A stretch of DNA of 64,000 nt, from NCBI RefSeq assembly GCF_000709795.1, contig NZ_KL503804.1:159721-223720 (forward strand), in the 5' to 3' direction. The position numbers and the translations under genes were made by a program. Of the stretch, positions 18,845-30,319 are shown in pieces (positions within the stretch are counted from its first letter, which is position 1; every line of letters begins with the position of its first letter). The notes beneath the pieces were generated by a model. It saw only the letters and a program-made list of their open reading frames with translations, was not told the origin of the DNA and made no database searches. This DNA comes from Bartonella bacilliformis Ver097. Lineage in GTDB: Bacteria; Pseudomonadota; Alphaproteobacteria; Rhizobiales; Rhizobiaceae.

Positions 18845-20329
18845 TTATGGCCACCACTTTTCAGCACTGAATGTTCCTACAGCCTGTTCTATAATATACG
18901 CTATCTGAAGAATGACTTCTTCAGTAAAAGGCTTTCCAATTAATTGCAATCCTAGCGGCAAACCACTTGATGATAAACCTGCAGGCACAGAAACTCCTGG
19001 CAAACCCACCATATTAACTGGTACGGTAAAAATGTCATTAAAATACATCGCTATAGAATCATTTTTTATTTTTTCATCAGCAAGGCCAAAAGCTGGTGTC
19101 GGTGTTGCAGGCGTAAGAATTGCATCAACACCAGTAGCAAAACATTGATCAAAATCATTCTTAATCAATGTTCTTGCTTTTTGAGCTTTAAGATAATAAG
19201 CATCGTAATATCCTGACGAAAGAACATAGGTTCCAATCAAAATACGCTGCTTAACTTCATCACCAAAACCAGCTGAGCGTGTCTTCTCATACATTTCAAT
19301 AATGTCTTTCCCTGGTATACGAAGTCCAAAGCGAACACCATCATAGCGAGCTAAATTAGAAGATGCTTCTGCAGAAGCCACAATGTAATAGGAAGGTAAG
19401 GCGTACTTTGCATGAGGCAACGAAATATTAACAATCTCTGCTCCTGCTTCTTTTAATAAATCCATTCCTTTTTGCCAAAGCTCAATAACTTCAGTAGATA
19501 TCCCTTCAAGACAATATTCTTTTGGGATACCAACTTTCATTCCTTTGATTGATTGACCAATGTATTTTTCATAATCGGGTATTGGTAAATCAACAGAAGT
19601 TGAATCTTTTTTATCAAAGGAAGCCATTGATCTGAGCATAATTGCGCAATCTCGAACATCCCGTCCAATAGGCCCTGCTTGATCTAATGATGAAGCATAA
19701 GCTATAGTTCCCCACCGTGAACAACGCCCATAAGTTGGTTTAATCCCTACCGTACCAGTAAAAGCTGCCGGTTGACGTATTGATCCACCAGTATCGGTAG
19801 CTGTTGCGCCTGCGCAAAGTCGTGCTGCAACAGCAGCTGAAGAACCACCTGAAGAGCCACCAGGAACAAGCTTTTCATCCGATCCTTTTTTACGCCATGG
19901 ATTGATAACTGGCCCATAATATGATGTCTCATTGGATGATCCCATAGCAAACTCATCCATATTAAGTTTGCCCAACATAACCGCTCCATCTTTCCATAAA
20001 TTAGCAGTTACTGTCGATTCATACTTTGGTTTAAAACCATCAAGGATATATGAACACCCCTGAGTATGTACATCATATGTTGCAAAAAGATCTTTAATTC
20101 CTAGTGGAATTCCTTCTAAAATACCAGCCTCTCCTTTAGCAAGACGATTATCTGATTCAGCAGCCATTCTCATTGCTTGTTCTGCTGTTACTGCTACATA
20201 AGCATTCAAAATTGGATTAGCTAACTCAATTGCTTGCAAATAAGCTTCTGTTAACTCAGTTGCCTTGAAATCGCCTTTTTTTAAGGAATCACGAGCCTGT
20301 GCAATTGTTAACATTGTTAAATCGGTCAT
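18845..20329 (-). CDS. gatA: Glutamyl-tRNA(Gln) amidotransferase subunit A
   Basis: Amidase subunit that provides ammonia from glutamine to convert Glu-tRNA(Gln) (and Asp-tRNA(Asn)) to the amidated form; 494 aa. The amidase signature [19 protein letters not shown] ... [13 protein letters not shown] contains the Ser-cisSer pair, and the catalytic Lys is in [10 protein letters not shown] (about residue 78). It lies 23 bp downstream of gatC; gatB is not in the window. Confidence 0.97.
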   Translation of the reverse strand: MTDLTMLTIAQARDSLKKGDFKATELTEAYLQAIELANPILNAYVAVTAEQAMRMAAESDNRLAKGEAGILEGIPLGIKDLFATYDVHTQGCSYILDGFKPKYESTVTANLWKDGAVMLGKLNMDEFAMGSSNETSYYGPVINPWRKKGSDEKLVPGGSSGGSSAAVAARLCAGATATDTGGSIRQPAAFTGTVGIKPTYGRCSRWGTIAYASSLDQAGPIGRDVRDCAIMLRSMASFDKKDSTSVDLPIPDYEKYIGQSIKGMKVGIPKEYCLEGISTEVIELWQKGMDLLKEAGAEIVNISLPHAKYALPSYYIVASAEASSNLARYDGVRFGLRIPGKDIIEMYEKTRSAGFGDEVKQRILIGTYVLSSGYYDAYYLKAQKARTLIKNDFDQCFATGVDAILTPATPTPAFGLADEKIKNDSIAMYFNDIFTVPVNMVGLPGVSVPAGLSSSGLPLGLQLIGKPFTEEVILQIAYIIEQAVGTFSAEKWWP

Positions 20330-20352
20330 ATTGATTCTCAGTGTATAAAAAA

Positions 20353-20640
20353 TTATTCGACAATTTTTGAAACAAGAAAAAAATTTTCTTCTGTTACAGG
20401 TGCATTTGCCACAATATCCGCGGCCTTATTACCATCTGTGATACTATCTTCACGCATTCGTAAAGTCATTGGAACCACTGATATTAATGGATCAACTCCT
20501 GTAACATCAATTTCATCAAGTTGTTTTGCTAAATCTAAAACAGCATTAAGCTTTTTTGTTATACGCTCTGTCTCATTGTCATGGATAGCAATACGCGCTA
20601 AATGCGCTATCCGCTTAATCGTTTTATCATCTACAGACAT
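20353..20640 (-). CDS. gatC: Glutamyl-tRNA(Gln) amidotransferase subunit C
   Basis: A 95-residue subunit that stabilises GatA in the GatCAB complex. Typical N-terminus [14 protein letters not shown], then [21 protein letters not shown], then the conserved [14 protein letters not shown]. It is the first gene of gatC-gatA and divergent from ruvX. Confidence 0.95.
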   Translation of the reverse strand: MSVDDKTIKRIAHLARIAIHDNETERITKKLNAVLDLAKQLDEIDVTGVDPLISVVPMTLRMREDSITDGNKAADIVANAPVTEENFFLVSKIVE

Positions 20641-20806
20641 ATTATTTCTCTATTCGAATTTCATTCTGATATTAATTTATTCATATTTTCATTTAGTTAT
20701 ATCAAGTTCGCATCTATAAGCATAAAAATATTGATATTTGTATCAAAACTTCATTATAAATACGAATCTAAAATATTAAAGAACTACAAACATAAAATCA
20801 AATCAC

Positions 20807-21292
20807 ATGGCTATTATTACTATAGACAGAGTTATTTCACATCTCTTATCTAAGCAAACAATAGCAGGTTTGGATTTGGGAACCAAGACCATTGGAATCG
20901 CTATTTCTGATATCAGTTTAACCTTTTCAAATCCGCGTCCTGTTATTCAGCGAAAAAAATTTACGTTAGATGCCTTAACACTTATAAAAATTTTTGATTA
21001 TGAAAATGTAGGTGTTGTTATCATTGGTTTACCGATCAACATGGATGGAAGCAATGGTCCTCGTGCTCAAACTACTCGAACTTTTGTCAGTAATATAGCA
21101 ATGTACACAAAAATTCCATTTATTTTTTGGGATGAACGATTATCAACAATTGCAGCACAACGTCATCTTTTAGAAATGGATGTATCACGCACTAAACGAG
21201 AAAACCGTATTGATTCAGCTGCCGCTGCTTTTATACTACAAGGTGCGCTCGACAGAATTCAAATACTCCGTCATAATCATACAGAAGGATAA
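20807..21292 (+). CDS. ruvX: YqgF/RuvX-family RNase H-like nuclease
   Basis: A 161-residue YqgF family protein with RNase H fold, annotated as putative Holliday-junction resolvase and implicated in pre-16S rRNA 5' processing in E. coli. Motifs: [50 protein letters not shown], and the C-terminal Asp in [13 protein letters not shown]. Its 3' end overlaps the convergent AidB-like gene by 16 bp. Confidence 0.93.
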   Translation: MAIITIDRVISHLLSKQTIAGLDLGTKTIGIAISDISLTFSNPRPVIQRKKFTLDALTLIKIFDYENVGVVIIGLPINMDGSNGPRAQTTRTFVSNIAMYTKIPFIFWDERLSTIAAQRHLLEMDVSRTKRENRIDSAAAAFILQGALDRIQILRHNHTEG

Positions 21293-22905
21293 AGGATATT
21301 TAGTAGTTCTGATGGATTATATCGTGCAATCATCATACCATAAGATGATCTCCATTGCCCTCCAAGGCGGCTTTCCATATAAGCATTAACAACATAATCC
21401 ATTTCTTTGCGACGTAATGATGCAGCAGCTCCTGCGTATGCCACTTGCTCAACAAAAAATCTACCTGCTCCTTCATTTGTTGAAGCCATCTGTGCAGCAG
21501 ATTTGATAATTTCAATAGCCTTTGGGCCTGCTGGACCAATATCCGTTGCAATTTTTTCTAATAATTTTTGAAATAATCCAGGTGCTTTATTAGCTATGAG
21601 AATTGCATCCTTCACTAATTGATTAGCATTATTATTCCTTAGCATCCTTGCAGATCCATCACGCAACATTTGTGATAATGGATTGCCTTCTATAAAGCTT
21701 TCTAAACCGAGCTGTGCAATAATTTCACCAATAATCGGAACAACCAATTGGCTTACATGATACGCAACAATGGGTGTCATAATATGTGCAAAAGCTGCTT
21801 CAGAGCGATCATTAGCCGCATTATCAAACGCCCATGCTAAACGAAAAACCAAGGCTTGTGAGGCAGCAATATCAAGTGCGATGTCAGAAAAAATACGCTC
21901 TGTTAATGGTGGTAAAGGTTGATTTGGCATTTTTTGTCGAAAAAAATCTATACCGAATTGAAGTGCTGCCCGCAAAACACCTGCTGATATCACAGACTGA
22001 TCGAAACGCATCATGGTTTCGACATCTTGGATTATTTTTGTGCCTTCTCCAATATTGCCTAAAAGCCAACCATAAGAATTTTGAAAATCAACACTTCCTT
22101 CTGGTACTGAATGCTCTCCAGAGCGCTGCATTAAATGACGGATTGATATGATACCGTTTAATTCACCATTTTCTTGTAAGCGAGGAACGAAAAAGCAATT
22201 CAAACGACCATCTATTTCTGCACTAACAAGATATCCGTCAACTATTGGATTAATAACATTGGTCTTTGTAAGATTTAAATTGTATAAATCACAACCAATC
22301 TTTTCATCAAAAGAAATTTTTTGTGCCGTTGAAAAACTGGAAAAATGTTTTCTACTTTCTTCAATATCATCAAAAGCGCAGGTAAGAGAAGCTCCCTTTT
22401 TATGATGAATAGGCTTAGAAGAAAAATCACACTGACGTGATAAAAGAACATTTTGCCACCTTTTAAATAATTCAGAGTTACCAACTAATACGGCAATAGC
22501 TGCACTTGTTATAACAACCTCATTTAAATGTCCGGTCTCCAAACCAGCAGATAAAGCTAAGCGAATAGCACGTGCTTGGTAACGCACACCATTCTCTACA
22601 GTTGTATTTTCCCAAAGTGAAGAAACCAACCCCATCTGCCTCGAATATCGTTGCAGAGTATAGTAAGATGGATGCATCTCCAATTGCTCTATTAGTTGAC
22701 CCCACTCGTCATTACGGTGCAACACTGGCCGATAGCGATTTGCCAAACGAGAAAGATCCCATGCTTCACGGCTCGTTACAAAAGCCCCAACTTCTTGAAA
22801 ATTCTCTAATAAAGATTCAGGAAGAGTAGATGCAACACGAAACATAAGTGTATCACTAAAAAATGCATTTTTTCGGCGACCACTGTGCATAAATGGATCA
22901 TTCAT
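21277..22905 (-). CDS. AidB-like acyl-CoA dehydrogenase family protein
   Basis: A 542-residue flavoprotein matching the length and layout of AidB, the adaptive-response protein of E. coli that belongs to the acyl-CoA dehydrogenase superfamily. Supporting segments: [20 protein letters not shown] near the N-terminus, [20 protein letters not shown] in the middle, and the C-terminal helical region rich in charged residues. AidB binds DNA and FAD and is thought to protect DNA from alkylation; whether this copy does so is inference. No ada or alkB neighbour is present. Divergent from pyrB. Confidence 0.82.
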   Translation of the reverse strand: MNDPFMHSGRRKNAFFSDTLMFRVASTLPESLLENFQEVGAFVTSREAWDLSRLANRYRPVLHRNDEWGQLIEQLEMHPSYYTLQRYSRQMGLVSSLWENTTVENGVRYQARAIRLALSAGLETGHLNEVVITSAAIAVLVGNSELFKRWQNVLLSRQCDFSSKPIHHKKGASLTCAFDDIEESRKHFSSFSTAQKISFDEKIGCDLYNLNLTKTNVINPIVDGYLVSAEIDGRLNCFFVPRLQENGELNGIISIRHLMQRSGEHSVPEGSVDFQNSYGWLLGNIGEGTKIIQDVETMMRFDQSVISAGVLRAALQFGIDFFRQKMPNQPLPPLTERIFSDIALDIAASQALVFRLAWAFDNAANDRSEAAFAHIMTPIVAYHVSQLVVPIIGEIIAQLGLESFIEGNPLSQMLRDGSARMLRNNNANQLVKDAILIANKAPGLFQKLLEKIATDIGPAGPKAIEIIKSAAQMASTNEGAGRFFVEQVAYAGAAASLRRKEMDYVVNAYMESRLGGQWRSSYGMMIARYNPSELLNILYPSV

Positions 22906-23029
22906 ATGTATTATTCCTTATTCGAATCATTTGCATCATAAACTATTTATCTTTTCGCAATTAAAAACATTTGTTACATTCAAAAAAATGCTTATTAACG
23001 CTCTTAAGAGAGTTATAGAAAAGAATACG

Positions 23030-23995
23030 ATGACTCAAAATACTCCATTTCCAATTTTTCTCCATCGACATCTCTTAGGTATTAAGGGTTTAACTTTACA
23101 AGACCTTACTACATTACTTGATCGTGCAGATGCGAATGTTACTCTTTCCCCCAAAAATGATAAAAAGAAATCTACCTTGTATGGACGTACTCAAATTAAT
23201 CTCTTCTTTGAAGCTTCTACACGAACACAATCCTCATTTGAACTAGCCGGGAAGCGGTTAGGAGCAGATGTGATGAACATGATCATCAGCAATTCATCTG
23301 TAAAAAAAGGAGAAACGTTAATTGATACAGCAACAACCCTTAACGCAATGAAGCCTGATATACTCGTTATTCGCCACAATTGCGCTGGAGCTGCTTCCCT
23401 TTTAGCTCAAAAAATTGACTGTTGCGTAATTAATGCAGGTGACGGAGCACATGAACATCCAACACAAGCTTTATTAGATGCTCTTACTATTAGAAGAACA
23501 AAAGGTCGTATTGAAGGATTAACTGTTGCAATTTGTGGCGACATCTTGCATTCACGTGTTGCACGCTCCAATATCATTAGTCTTAATACTTTAGGGGCAC
23601 GTGTCCGTGTTGTTGCACCCTCAACATTATTGCCTACCGGAATTGAAAATATGGGCGTGGAAGTTTTTCATACGATGCAAGAAGGTCTTAAAGATGTTGA
23701 TGTTGTTATGATGTTACGTTTACAGCTTGAGCGTATGGCAGGTGCTTTTATTCCTTCCATCCGTGAATATTTTTATCATTTCGGCTTACATAAAGAAAAT
23801 CTAATCCATGCTAAAAATGATTGCATTATCATGCATCCTGGCCCAATAAATCGTGGTATAGAAATTGCCTCTGATATAGCTGATGGAACACGCAGTATGA
23901 TCCATACACAAGTAGAAATGGGAATAGCTGTACGCATGGCTATCATGGAAGCGTTGCTGGATCCGCGCCATGGCTGCAATGGAGAAAAAAAATGA
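23030..23995 (+). CDS. pyrB: Aspartate carbamoyltransferase catalytic subunit
   Basis: First committed step of pyrimidine synthesis, carbamoyl phosphate plus aspartate; 321 aa. Carbamoyl-phosphate site [19 protein letters not shown], plus [13 protein letters not shown] (catalytic Lys), [12 protein letters not shown] and [10 protein letters not shown] chose ATG 23030, which gives the normal length; the frame opens at 22931 but the extra 33 residues are not family-like. It overlaps the PyrC-like gene by 4 bp (ATGA). No pyrI regulatory subunit is nearby. Confidence 0.96.
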   Translation: MTQNTPFPIFLHRHLLGIKGLTLQDLTTLLDRADANVTLSPKNDKKKSTLYGRTQINLFFEASTRTQSSFELAGKRLGADVMNMIISNSSVKKGETLIDTATTLNAMKPDILVIRHNCAGAASLLAQKIDCCVINAGDGAHEHPTQALLDALTIRRTKGRIEGLTVAICGDILHSRVARSNIISLNTLGARVRVVAPSTLLPTGIENMGVEVFHTMQEGLKDVDVVMMLRLQLERMAGAFIPSIREYFYHFGLHKENLIHAKNDCIIMHPGPINRGIEIASDIADGTRSMIHTQVEMGIAVRMAIMEALLDPRHGCNGEKK

Positions 23996-25287
23996 CAAGG
24001 TCAATAGTTTTCCAAAATGCCCGTATTATTGATCCCTCACGCGCGATCGATGAAATTGGCACAGTCATTATTGAAAATGGGCTCATTACGGTTTCTGGAA
24101 AAGAATCCCTCAACCAGGGAACACCTGAAGGCGCAGAAATCATTGATGCAAGCAATAAAGCAATTTTACCTGGACTTGTTGATGCTCGAGTTTTTATTGG
24201 TGAACCAGGAGCTGAACATCATGAAACAATGGCTTCGGCAAGTCAAGCAGCAGCAGCAGGAGGAATTACCTCTTTTTTGATGATGCCAGACACACAACCA
24301 GTCATTGATAATGTAGCTCTTGTCGAATTCATTATACGGACAGCACGAGAAATGTCATTGGTCAATATTTACCCTGTGGCAGCTATCACTCAAGGGCTAA
24401 ATGGACAAAAAATAGCTGAATTTGGCTTATTAAAAAATGCAGGTGTCATTGCCTTCAGTGAGGGGAAAAAAACTCTTCAGAATTCATCTGTTATGCGTCG
24501 TGCAATGACTTATGCTCGCGACTTTGATGTCGCTTTAATCCATGAAACGCAAGATAAAGACCTGACTGGCCAAGGTGTTATGAATGAAGGCTTATTAGCA
24601 AGTTGGCTTGGTCTTTCTGGAGTACCTCGCGAAGCAGAAGTCATCCCTTTGGAAAGAGATTTGCGACTGGCTGCATTGACAAAAGTAAAGTATCATGCTG
24701 CCCAAATATCAACAGCTATGTCTGCTGATGCTATTCGTTTAGCAAAACAACATAATACAAAAATTTCAGCGGGTGTATCAATTAATCATTTATCTCTTAA
24801 TGAAAATGATATTGGTGAATATCGTACTTTTTTTCGTTTAATACCTCCATTGCGTTCAGAAGAAGATCGCATCGCAATGATTGAAGCAATAAACGATGGA
24901 ACAATAGATGTTATTGTTTCTTCACATGATCCTCAAGATGTTGATACAAAACGTTTACCCTTTCAAGACGCTGCAGCAGGCGCTATTGGAATGGAAACTT
25001 TATTAAGTGCAGCTTTACGCTTGTACCACAATAAATCCGTATCTCTTTTACGTTTAATCGAACTCTTATCAACAGCACCGGCAAAACTTTTTGGTTTAAA
25101 TGCTGGAACACTTATGAAAGGTGCTCCTGCAGATCTTATTTTGGTTGATCTTGATGAACCATGGGTATTATCTCCAGATATATTGCACTCACGCTCAAAA
25201 AATACACCCTTTGAAAATACACGCTTTCAAGGACGTGTAATTCAAACCTTTGTTAAAGGTAAATCAGTGTTTAATCTTAACCACTAA
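23992..25287 (+). CDS. PyrC-like (dihydroorotase-family) protein, probably non-catalytic
   Basis: A 431-residue amidohydrolase-fold protein of the dihydroorotase family, coupled to pyrB by an ATGA overlap. Active enzymes have a DxHVHxR metal motif after the first strand; here the aligned stretch is [13 protein letters not shown], with Arg 66 and Phe 68 in place of both His. The catalytic-Asp segment, normally TDH or SDH, reads SSH (residues 310-312). Other ligand regions ([17 protein letters not shown]) survive. This matches the PyrX/PyrC' type, which holds PyrB in a dodecamer without activity. A separate active dihydroorotase must then exist elsewhere. Naming this gene pyrC would overstate its activity. 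Confidence 0.85.
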   Translation: MTRSIVFQNARIIDPSRAIDEIGTVIIENGLITVSGKESLNQGTPEGAEIIDASNKAILPGLVDARVFIGEPGAEHHETMASASQAAAAGGITSFLMMPDTQPVIDNVALVEFIIRTAREMSLVNIYPVAAITQGLNGQKIAEFGLLKNAGVIAFSEGKKTLQNSSVMRRAMTYARDFDVALIHETQDKDLTGQGVMNEGLLASWLGLSGVPREAEVIPLERDLRLAALTKVKYHAAQISTAMSADAIRLAKQHNTKISAGVSINHLSLNENDIGEYRTFFRLIPPLRSEEDRIAMIEAINDGTIDVIVSSHDPQDVDTKRLPFQDAAAGAIGMETLLSAALRLYHNKSVSLLRLIELLSTAPAKLFGLNAGTLMKGAPADLILVDLDEPWVLSPDILHSRSKNTPFENTRFQGRVIQTFVKGKSVFNLNH

Positions 25288-25304
25288 ATAGGATTAAATT
25301 CTCA

Positions 25305-25940
25305 ATGAATCAGATTGAAATATTCTTTCAGTTTTATGCATATTTTCTTCTTTTGATATCCTATTTTATAGGATCTATTCCATTTGGATTGCTTTTTACA
25401 CGATTTGCTAAACTTGGTGATGTGAGAACCATTGGATCTGGAAATATTGGAACTACAAATGTTTTACGGACAGGACATAAAAAAATTGCTGCTCTAACTC
25501 TTCTTTGCGACACTTTAAAGGGAACTATTGTTATCTGGATTGCAAAATTTTTAATCTATCCAATAGATAACAATATTATTTCTGTTTTAGCGGGATTTTT
25601 TGCTTTTTGGGGTCATCTTTTCCCCATATGGCTCAAATTCAAAGGTGGTAAAGGCGTTGCAACTTATCTAGGTGTATGCTTAGGACTTTTTTGGCCAGCA
25701 GTAATTGTCTTTACCTTTGTCTGGATAATATCCTTTTTATTTAAGCGTTTGTCCTCATTATCAGCACTTTTTGCAGTCACTGCTGTTCCAATTTTTGTCT
25801 ATTTTTCTTCTCCTTGCTTCTATACTAATTGCACAATAATAATAATGAGCATACTTGTGATTATCAAACATCATGCAAATATTCGCAGATTATTAATTGG
25901 GGAAGAGAGAAAGGTTACCATCAAAAAAAGGAATGGATAA
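25305..25940 (+). CDS. plsY: Glycerol-3-phosphate acyltransferase PlsY
   Basis: Integral membrane enzyme that acylates glycerol-3-phosphate with acyl-phosphate, starting phospholipid synthesis; 211 aa. The three PlsY motifs are visible: [11 protein letters not shown], then [14 protein letters not shown], and [13 protein letters not shown]. Five to six hydrophobic segments. It follows the PyrC-like gene by 17 bp and overlaps dprA by 8 bp. Confidence 0.95.
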   Translation: MNQIEIFFQFYAYFLLLISYFIGSIPFGLLFTRFAKLGDVRTIGSGNIGTTNVLRTGHKKIAALTLLCDTLKGTIVIWIAKFLIYPIDNNIISVLAGFFAFWGHLFPIWLKFKGGKGVATYLGVCLGLFWPAVIVFTFVWIISFLFKRLSSLSALFAVTAVPIFVYFSSPCFYTNCTIIIMSILVIIKHHANIRRLLIGEERKVTIKKRNG

Positions 25941-27123
25941 GGGGATCCAACTTACTGATCATCAACGTTTAAACTGGTTGCGGTTATTACGCAGTGAGAA
26001 TATTGGAGCTGTTACTTTTCGCAATTTAATTGATCATTATCAAACAGCAGAAAATGCTTTAGCTGCACTTCCTGAACTTAGTCACAAGGGCGGCCTTGGT
26101 AAAGCTATCCGCATAGCAACACTAGAAGATGCTGAAAAAGAAATGAATAAAGCCGAAAAATTAGGCATTCGGTTTATCGGCTTGGATGAACCAGGTTATC
26201 CACCATTTCTCAGAGCCATGGAGGCATCACCGCCACTTATTACTATAAAAGGCAATGCTGCAGTTTTTTCTAAACCCTCTGTTGGGGTTGTTGGTTCTCG
26301 AAATGCTTCAGCTGCTGGTCAAAAACTAACAACTCAATTTTCTCATTTTCTTGGAAATACTGGTTTTGCAATTATTTCTGGCTTAGCACGTGGTATTGAT
26401 AGCATTGCTCATCAAACAAGCTTATTAACAGGTACAGTTGCAGTTATGGCTGGCGGAATCGACCACATTTATCCTTCAGAAAATAAAAAACTTTATAATG
26501 ATATTATCGATAATGGTGGCGCCATTATCAGTGAAATGCCAATTAGTTGGAAACCACGTGCTATCGATTTTCCAAGAAGAAACCGCATTATTGCAGGGTT
26601 ATCACTGGGTCTTTTAGTGGTAGAAGCAGCTATGCGATCAGGATCTTTAATTACAGCTCGTCAAGCTGTTGAAATAGGACGACTGATTTTTGCTATTCCC
26701 GGCTCTCCACTTGATCCGAGGTCAATTGGTACAAACAACCTTATCAAAGAAGGAGCCTTATTGATTACACATCCTTCTGATATCATAGAGGCACTTACCC
26801 CCTTAATTCCAAACAATACTGGTTATCAGCTGAGTTTTTTTGAGGAATCATATCCAATTCAATTACAACAAGAAAATCATAGCTTACCTAAACCTAATAC
26901 AAAAGCTCCCTTTGCAGATGATGCAGAACGAGCAGCTATTCTTTCTGCTCTCTCAACAACTCCAATTGATTTAGACACATTAAGCAGTCATTCAAGTGTT
27001 CCTTTACAAAACTTATATCTCTTATTGATTGAATTAGACTTGGCTGGAAAACTTACTCGGCACTCCGGCGGTTATGTGTCACTGTCGACTGAGAATCCTC
27101 CCCAAGAGCTTCATTATTGTTAA
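25933..27123 (+). CDS. dprA: DNA-processing protein DprA
   Basis: Binds incoming single-stranded DNA and loads RecA during transformation; 396 aa. The Rossmann-like core has [42 protein letters not shown] and [12 protein letters not shown]. An N-terminal helical/SAM-like region and a C-terminal winged helix ([16 protein letters not shown]) flank it. I chose ATG 25933 with AAAAAGGA just before it; a TTG at 25897 in the same frame would add 12 residues. Its 3' end overlaps a small convergent gene. Confidence 0.94.
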   Translation: MDKGIQLTDHQRLNWLRLLRSENIGAVTFRNLIDHYQTAENALAALPELSHKGGLGKAIRIATLEDAEKEMNKAEKLGIRFIGLDEPGYPPFLRAMEASPPLITIKGNAAVFSKPSVGVVGSRNASAAGQKLTTQFSHFLGNTGFAIISGLARGIDSIAHQTSLLTGTVAVMAGGIDHIYPSENKKLYNDIIDNGGAIISEMPISWKPRAIDFPRRNRIIAGLSLGLLVVEAAMRSGSLITARQAVEIGRLIFAIPGSPLDPRSIGTNNLIKEGALLITHPSDIIEALTPLIPNNTGYQLSFFEESYPIQLQQENHSLPKPNTKAPFADDAERAAILSALSTTPIDLDTLSSHSSVPLQNLYLLLIELDLAGKLTRHSGGYVSLSTENPPQELHYC

Positions 27124-27259
27124 TAATACTTTGCCCTTCTTTGGCTACCATATCCAAAAGCAATGCCAAAAGCGGACTATGAGCTTGATATGCCATATGG
27201 CTCATTTGCTTTGACATATCTGTAATATAGCGGATAACTTTTAAATGATCTATTAACAT
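27053..27259 (-). CDS. Small conserved helical protein, function unknown
   Basis: A 68-residue product overlapping the last 71 bp of dprA on the opposite strand. Support for a real gene: ATG preceded 9 nt upstream by AAGGA, and the first 45 residues resemble a short alphaproteobacterial family with the pattern YIxDM...L...LLALLLDM (recalled, not searched). The tail after residue 47 is antisense to dprA and low in family character. No signal peptide or membrane span. Function unknown. Confidence 0.6.
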   Translation of the reverse strand: MLIDHLKVIRYITDMSKQMSHMAYQAHSPLLALLLDMVAKEGQSIINNNEALGEDSQSTVTHNRRSAE

Positions 27260-27502
27260 AATTTTCTATCCTTGAGCATTATCCCTATCTCTCAATAGAT
27301 GTTATTTTAGTATTTTTCTGCATGTCTTTTTATCAACCGTGGAAAATAAGTTGTTAAAATTTCTTATAAAGTGTATTTAAAATAATAACAATCAAAAGTT
27401 GTATAATGTATTTTTTTTATGTACTCTTGATCAATTGCCATTGGCTATTCAGTTGAAAGAGAGTTATAGAGAGAATTTCTATTTCAACATTCGGATAAAA
27501 TT

Positions 27503-30109
27503 ATGGATATCGTTATTGTCGAATCTCCAGCCAAAGCAAAAACAATTAATAAATATCTTGGATCTCAATATAAGGTCATAGCATCATTTGGACATGTCCG
27601 TGATTTATCTGCCAAAGATGGCTCTGTTCTTCCTGATAAAGATTTTTCGATGAAATGGGATGTTGATACCGCTTCTGCAAAACGTTTAAATGAAATAGCA
27701 AAAGCTGTTAAAGAAGCGAATAGCCTTATTTTGGCAACTGACCCTGATCGTGAAGGGGAAGCTATTTCATGGCATATCCTTGATGTTCTTAACCAAAAAA
27801 AAATTTTAAATGATAAGCCTGTTAAACGGGTCGTTTTTAATGCAATTACAAAACAATCTGTACTTGACGCTATGAATAATCCACGGGATATTGATGTATC
27901 TCTTGTCGATGCTTACCTTGCACGCCGTGCTCTTGATTATCTGGTTGGTTTTACACTTTCCCCTGTTTTATGGCGTAAATTACCTGGTGCACGTTCAGCT
28001 GGACGTGTGCAATCAGTTGCCTTACGTATTATTTGTGATCGCGAATCAGAAAGAGAACATTTTGTTAAAGAAGATTATTGGTCAATCACAACATACTTAA
28101 AAACCCTCAGAAATGATGTATTTCAAGCACGGTTGATAGAATTTAATCAAAAAAAACTAAGCAAACTTGATATCCAATCTCAAGAACAAGCAAATCAGAT
28201 CCGTCTTATGTTGGAAAAAGCGGAGTATCACACACGAAGTGTTGAGGCGAAACCAACAAAAAGAAATCCTTCTCCACCATTTACAACATCCACTTTACAG
28301 CAAGCTTCTTCTTCAAAATTAGATTTTTCAGCTTCTCGCACCATGCAAATTGCTCAAAAACTATATGAAGGTGTTGAAATGAATGGTGAGACAGCAGGAC
28401 TCATTACCTATATGCGTACTGATGGCGTGCAAATAGCCCCAGAGGCTATTGATTCAGCACGAAGAGCAATCAGTGATTCCTTTGGAAATAACTATCTTCC
28501 TGAAAAGCCACGTTTTTATTCAACAAAAGCAAAAAACGCACAAGAAGCACATGAAGCCATTCGCCCAACAGATTTTAAACGTCATCCCGATCAAGTGCGC
28601 AATTTCCTCGATGATGATCAAGCAAAGCTGTATGAATTAATATGGAAACGCGCTATTGCCAGCCAGATGCGTTCTGCTGAAATTGAACGTACAACTGTTG
28701 AAATTAAAGCAGTTCAAGAAGAAAATTACGCAAATTTACGAGCAACAGGTTCTGTTACACGTTTTGATGGTTTTATTGCTGCCTATATCGATCAACGCGA
28801 TGAAATAAACGGTGACGAAGATGATCTAACATGCCTGCCCCCAATAAATGTTAATGAAGTGCTTACAAAAGAAAAGGTCGAAACTGTACAACACACCACA
28901 GAACCCCCTCCTCGTTATTCTGAATCTTCATTAATTAAAAAGCTTGAAGAACTAGGGATCGGTCGACCTTCAACTTACGCATCCACATTAGCAACACTCT
29001 GTGATCGTGGCTATATTATCATTGATAAACGAAAACTTACTCCTGATGCTAAAGGACGCATTGTTACAGCTTTTCTTGAAAATTTTTTCAATCGCTATGT
29101 AGAATATGGCTTCACAGCAAACCTTGAAGAAAAATTGGACCTCATATCAGACGGAAAACTCTTTTGGAAAGACGTTTTACGTGACTTTTGGGATGAATTT
29201 AATGCATCCGTTACCAATATTCAAGAATTGCGTATAGCGAATGTCCTTGATGTTTTAAACACAACATTAGCACCCCTTGCTTTTCCTACACGTGAAGATG
29301 GCAGCGATCCCCGTTCTTGCTCTCTTTGTATACATGGCCAATTATCATTAAAATTAGGTCGTTATGGCGCATTTATTGGGTGTTCTAATTATCCTGAATG
29401 TAAATATACAAAACAACTTGGTACAGATGCAGGAGAAGAGCGTGAAGCAGCACACAATGATGAACCCGTTATACTCGGTGTTGATCCTGAAACAGGAAAA
29501 GATATTTCTCTTCGTAATGGCCGCTTTGGTCCATATATTCAACTTGGTGAAGGAAAAGAAGCTAAGCGCTCGGGATTACCAAAAGGCTGGAAAATAGAAA
29601 ATGTTAATCTTGATAAAGCCCTATCTTTATTGTCTCTGCCGCGTGAAGTCGGAATTCATCCTGAAACAGGTCAAATGATCACAGCTACAATTGGACGGTA
29701 TGGTCCTTATCTCACTCATGACGGGAAATATGCAACCCTTTCAAATGTAGATGACGTCTTTGATATTGGCATTAATCGTGCTGTCACAGTGCTAGCTGAA
29801 CAAAAAGGAAATAAAGATAATCGAAGCAAAACAGTATCTTCCGTATTAGCGATATTAGGTGATCACCCAGATGGTGGATCGATTACTGTACGTGATGGAC
29901 GTTATGGTCCATATGTTAATTGGGGAAAAATTAATGCAACATTACCAAAAGATAAAGATCCAGCTAACATAACACTTTCAGAAGCATTAGAGCTCTTATC
30001 CGCTAAAGAATCTGCTTCTTCAAAAACAAGAAAAGTATCTGCTAAAAGAACAGCTCTAAAGAAAAATACAACAGTAAAGAAAGCTTCTTCCACAATAAAA
30101 AAAGCATAA
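27503..30109 (+). CDS. topA: DNA topoisomerase I
   Basis: Type IA topoisomerase relaxing negative supercoils; 868 aa. TOPRIM domain at the N-terminus (IVESPAKAKTINKYLG; later TDPDREGEAISWH), and the catalytic Tyr in GLITYMRTDGVQIAPEA (about residue 306). The C-terminus has a Cys4 zinc-like module (CSLC ... CSNYPEC) and three GR(F/Y)GPY repeats (about 674, 733 and 798), then a Lys/Ser/Thr-rich basic tail as in other Rhizobiales. It follows dprA and is followed by the remains of the rnr 5' end. Confidence 0.97.
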   Translation: MDIVIVESPAKAKTINKYLGSQYKVIASFGHVRDLSAKDGSVLPDKDFSMKWDVDTASAKRLNEIAKAVKEANSLILATDPDREGEAISWHILDVLNQKKILNDKPVKRVVFNAITKQSVLDAMNNPRDIDVSLVDAYLARRALDYLVGFTLSPVLWRKLPGARSAGRVQSVALRIICDRESEREHFVKEDYWSITTYLKTLRNDVFQARLIEFNQKKLSKLDIQSQEQANQIRLMLEKAEYHTRSVEAKPTKRNPSPPFTTSTLQQASSSKLDFSASRTMQIAQKLYEGVEMNGETAGLITYMRTDGVQIAPEAIDSARRAISDSFGNNYLPEKPRFYSTKAKNAQEAHEAIRPTDFKRHPDQVRNFLDDDQAKLYELIWKRAIASQMRSAEIERTTVEIKAVQEENYANLRATGSVTRFDGFIAAYIDQRDEINGDEDDLTCLPPINVNEVLTKEKVETVQHTTEPPPRYSESSLIKKLEELGIGRPSTYASTLATLCDRGYIIIDKRKLTPDAKGRIVTAFLENFFNRYVEYGFTANLEEKLDLISDGKLFWKDVLRDFWDEFNASVTNIQELRIANVLDVLNTTLAPLAFPTREDGSDPRSCSLCIHGQLSLKLGRYGAFIGCSNYPECKYTKQLGTDAGEEREAAHNDEPVILGVDPETGKDISLRNGRFGPYIQLGEGKEAKRSGLPKGWKIENVNLDKALSLLSLPREVGIHPETGQMITATIGRYGPYLTHDGKYATLSNVDDVFDIGINRAVTVLAEQKGNKDNRSKTVSSVLAILGDHPDGGSITVRDGRYGPYVNWGKINATLPKDKDPANITLSEALELLSAKESASSKTRKVSAKRTALKKNTTVKKASSTIKKA

Positions 30110-30112
30110 ATT

Positions 30113-30319
30113 GTGGCTAAAAGCAAAATAAAACACTTTCACTCACATAATATTGGACAATGCAAACAAAATTATTCTTTTATTACTGACAACCCCGAAC
30201 GATAAGTAAACGTAAAATCACGAAAATTTTTAACTTGAAAATAGTTTTTTATAACGGGTTAAAGATATAAACGTGATTTTTAAAATAATACCTCAATATC
30301 AATATAATGTAAGAGCTTA
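30113..30319 (+). pseudogene. Decayed 5' end of rnr (RNase R winged-helix region)
   Basis: A GTG at 30113, 3 bp after the topA stop, opens a 30-codon frame beginning MAKSKIKHF and ending SFITDNPER before TAA at 30203-30205. Directly after, in another frame starting at 30205, the sequence reads SKRKITKIFNLK. Together these match the start and the HTH stretch of rhizobial RNase R, which has the general form FIAxNPxxxxKREIxKAFxLK. A single missing base joins the two pieces; more disruptions follow before 30320. So the ancestral rnr began here and its winged-helix domain is lost. Confidence 0.75.
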
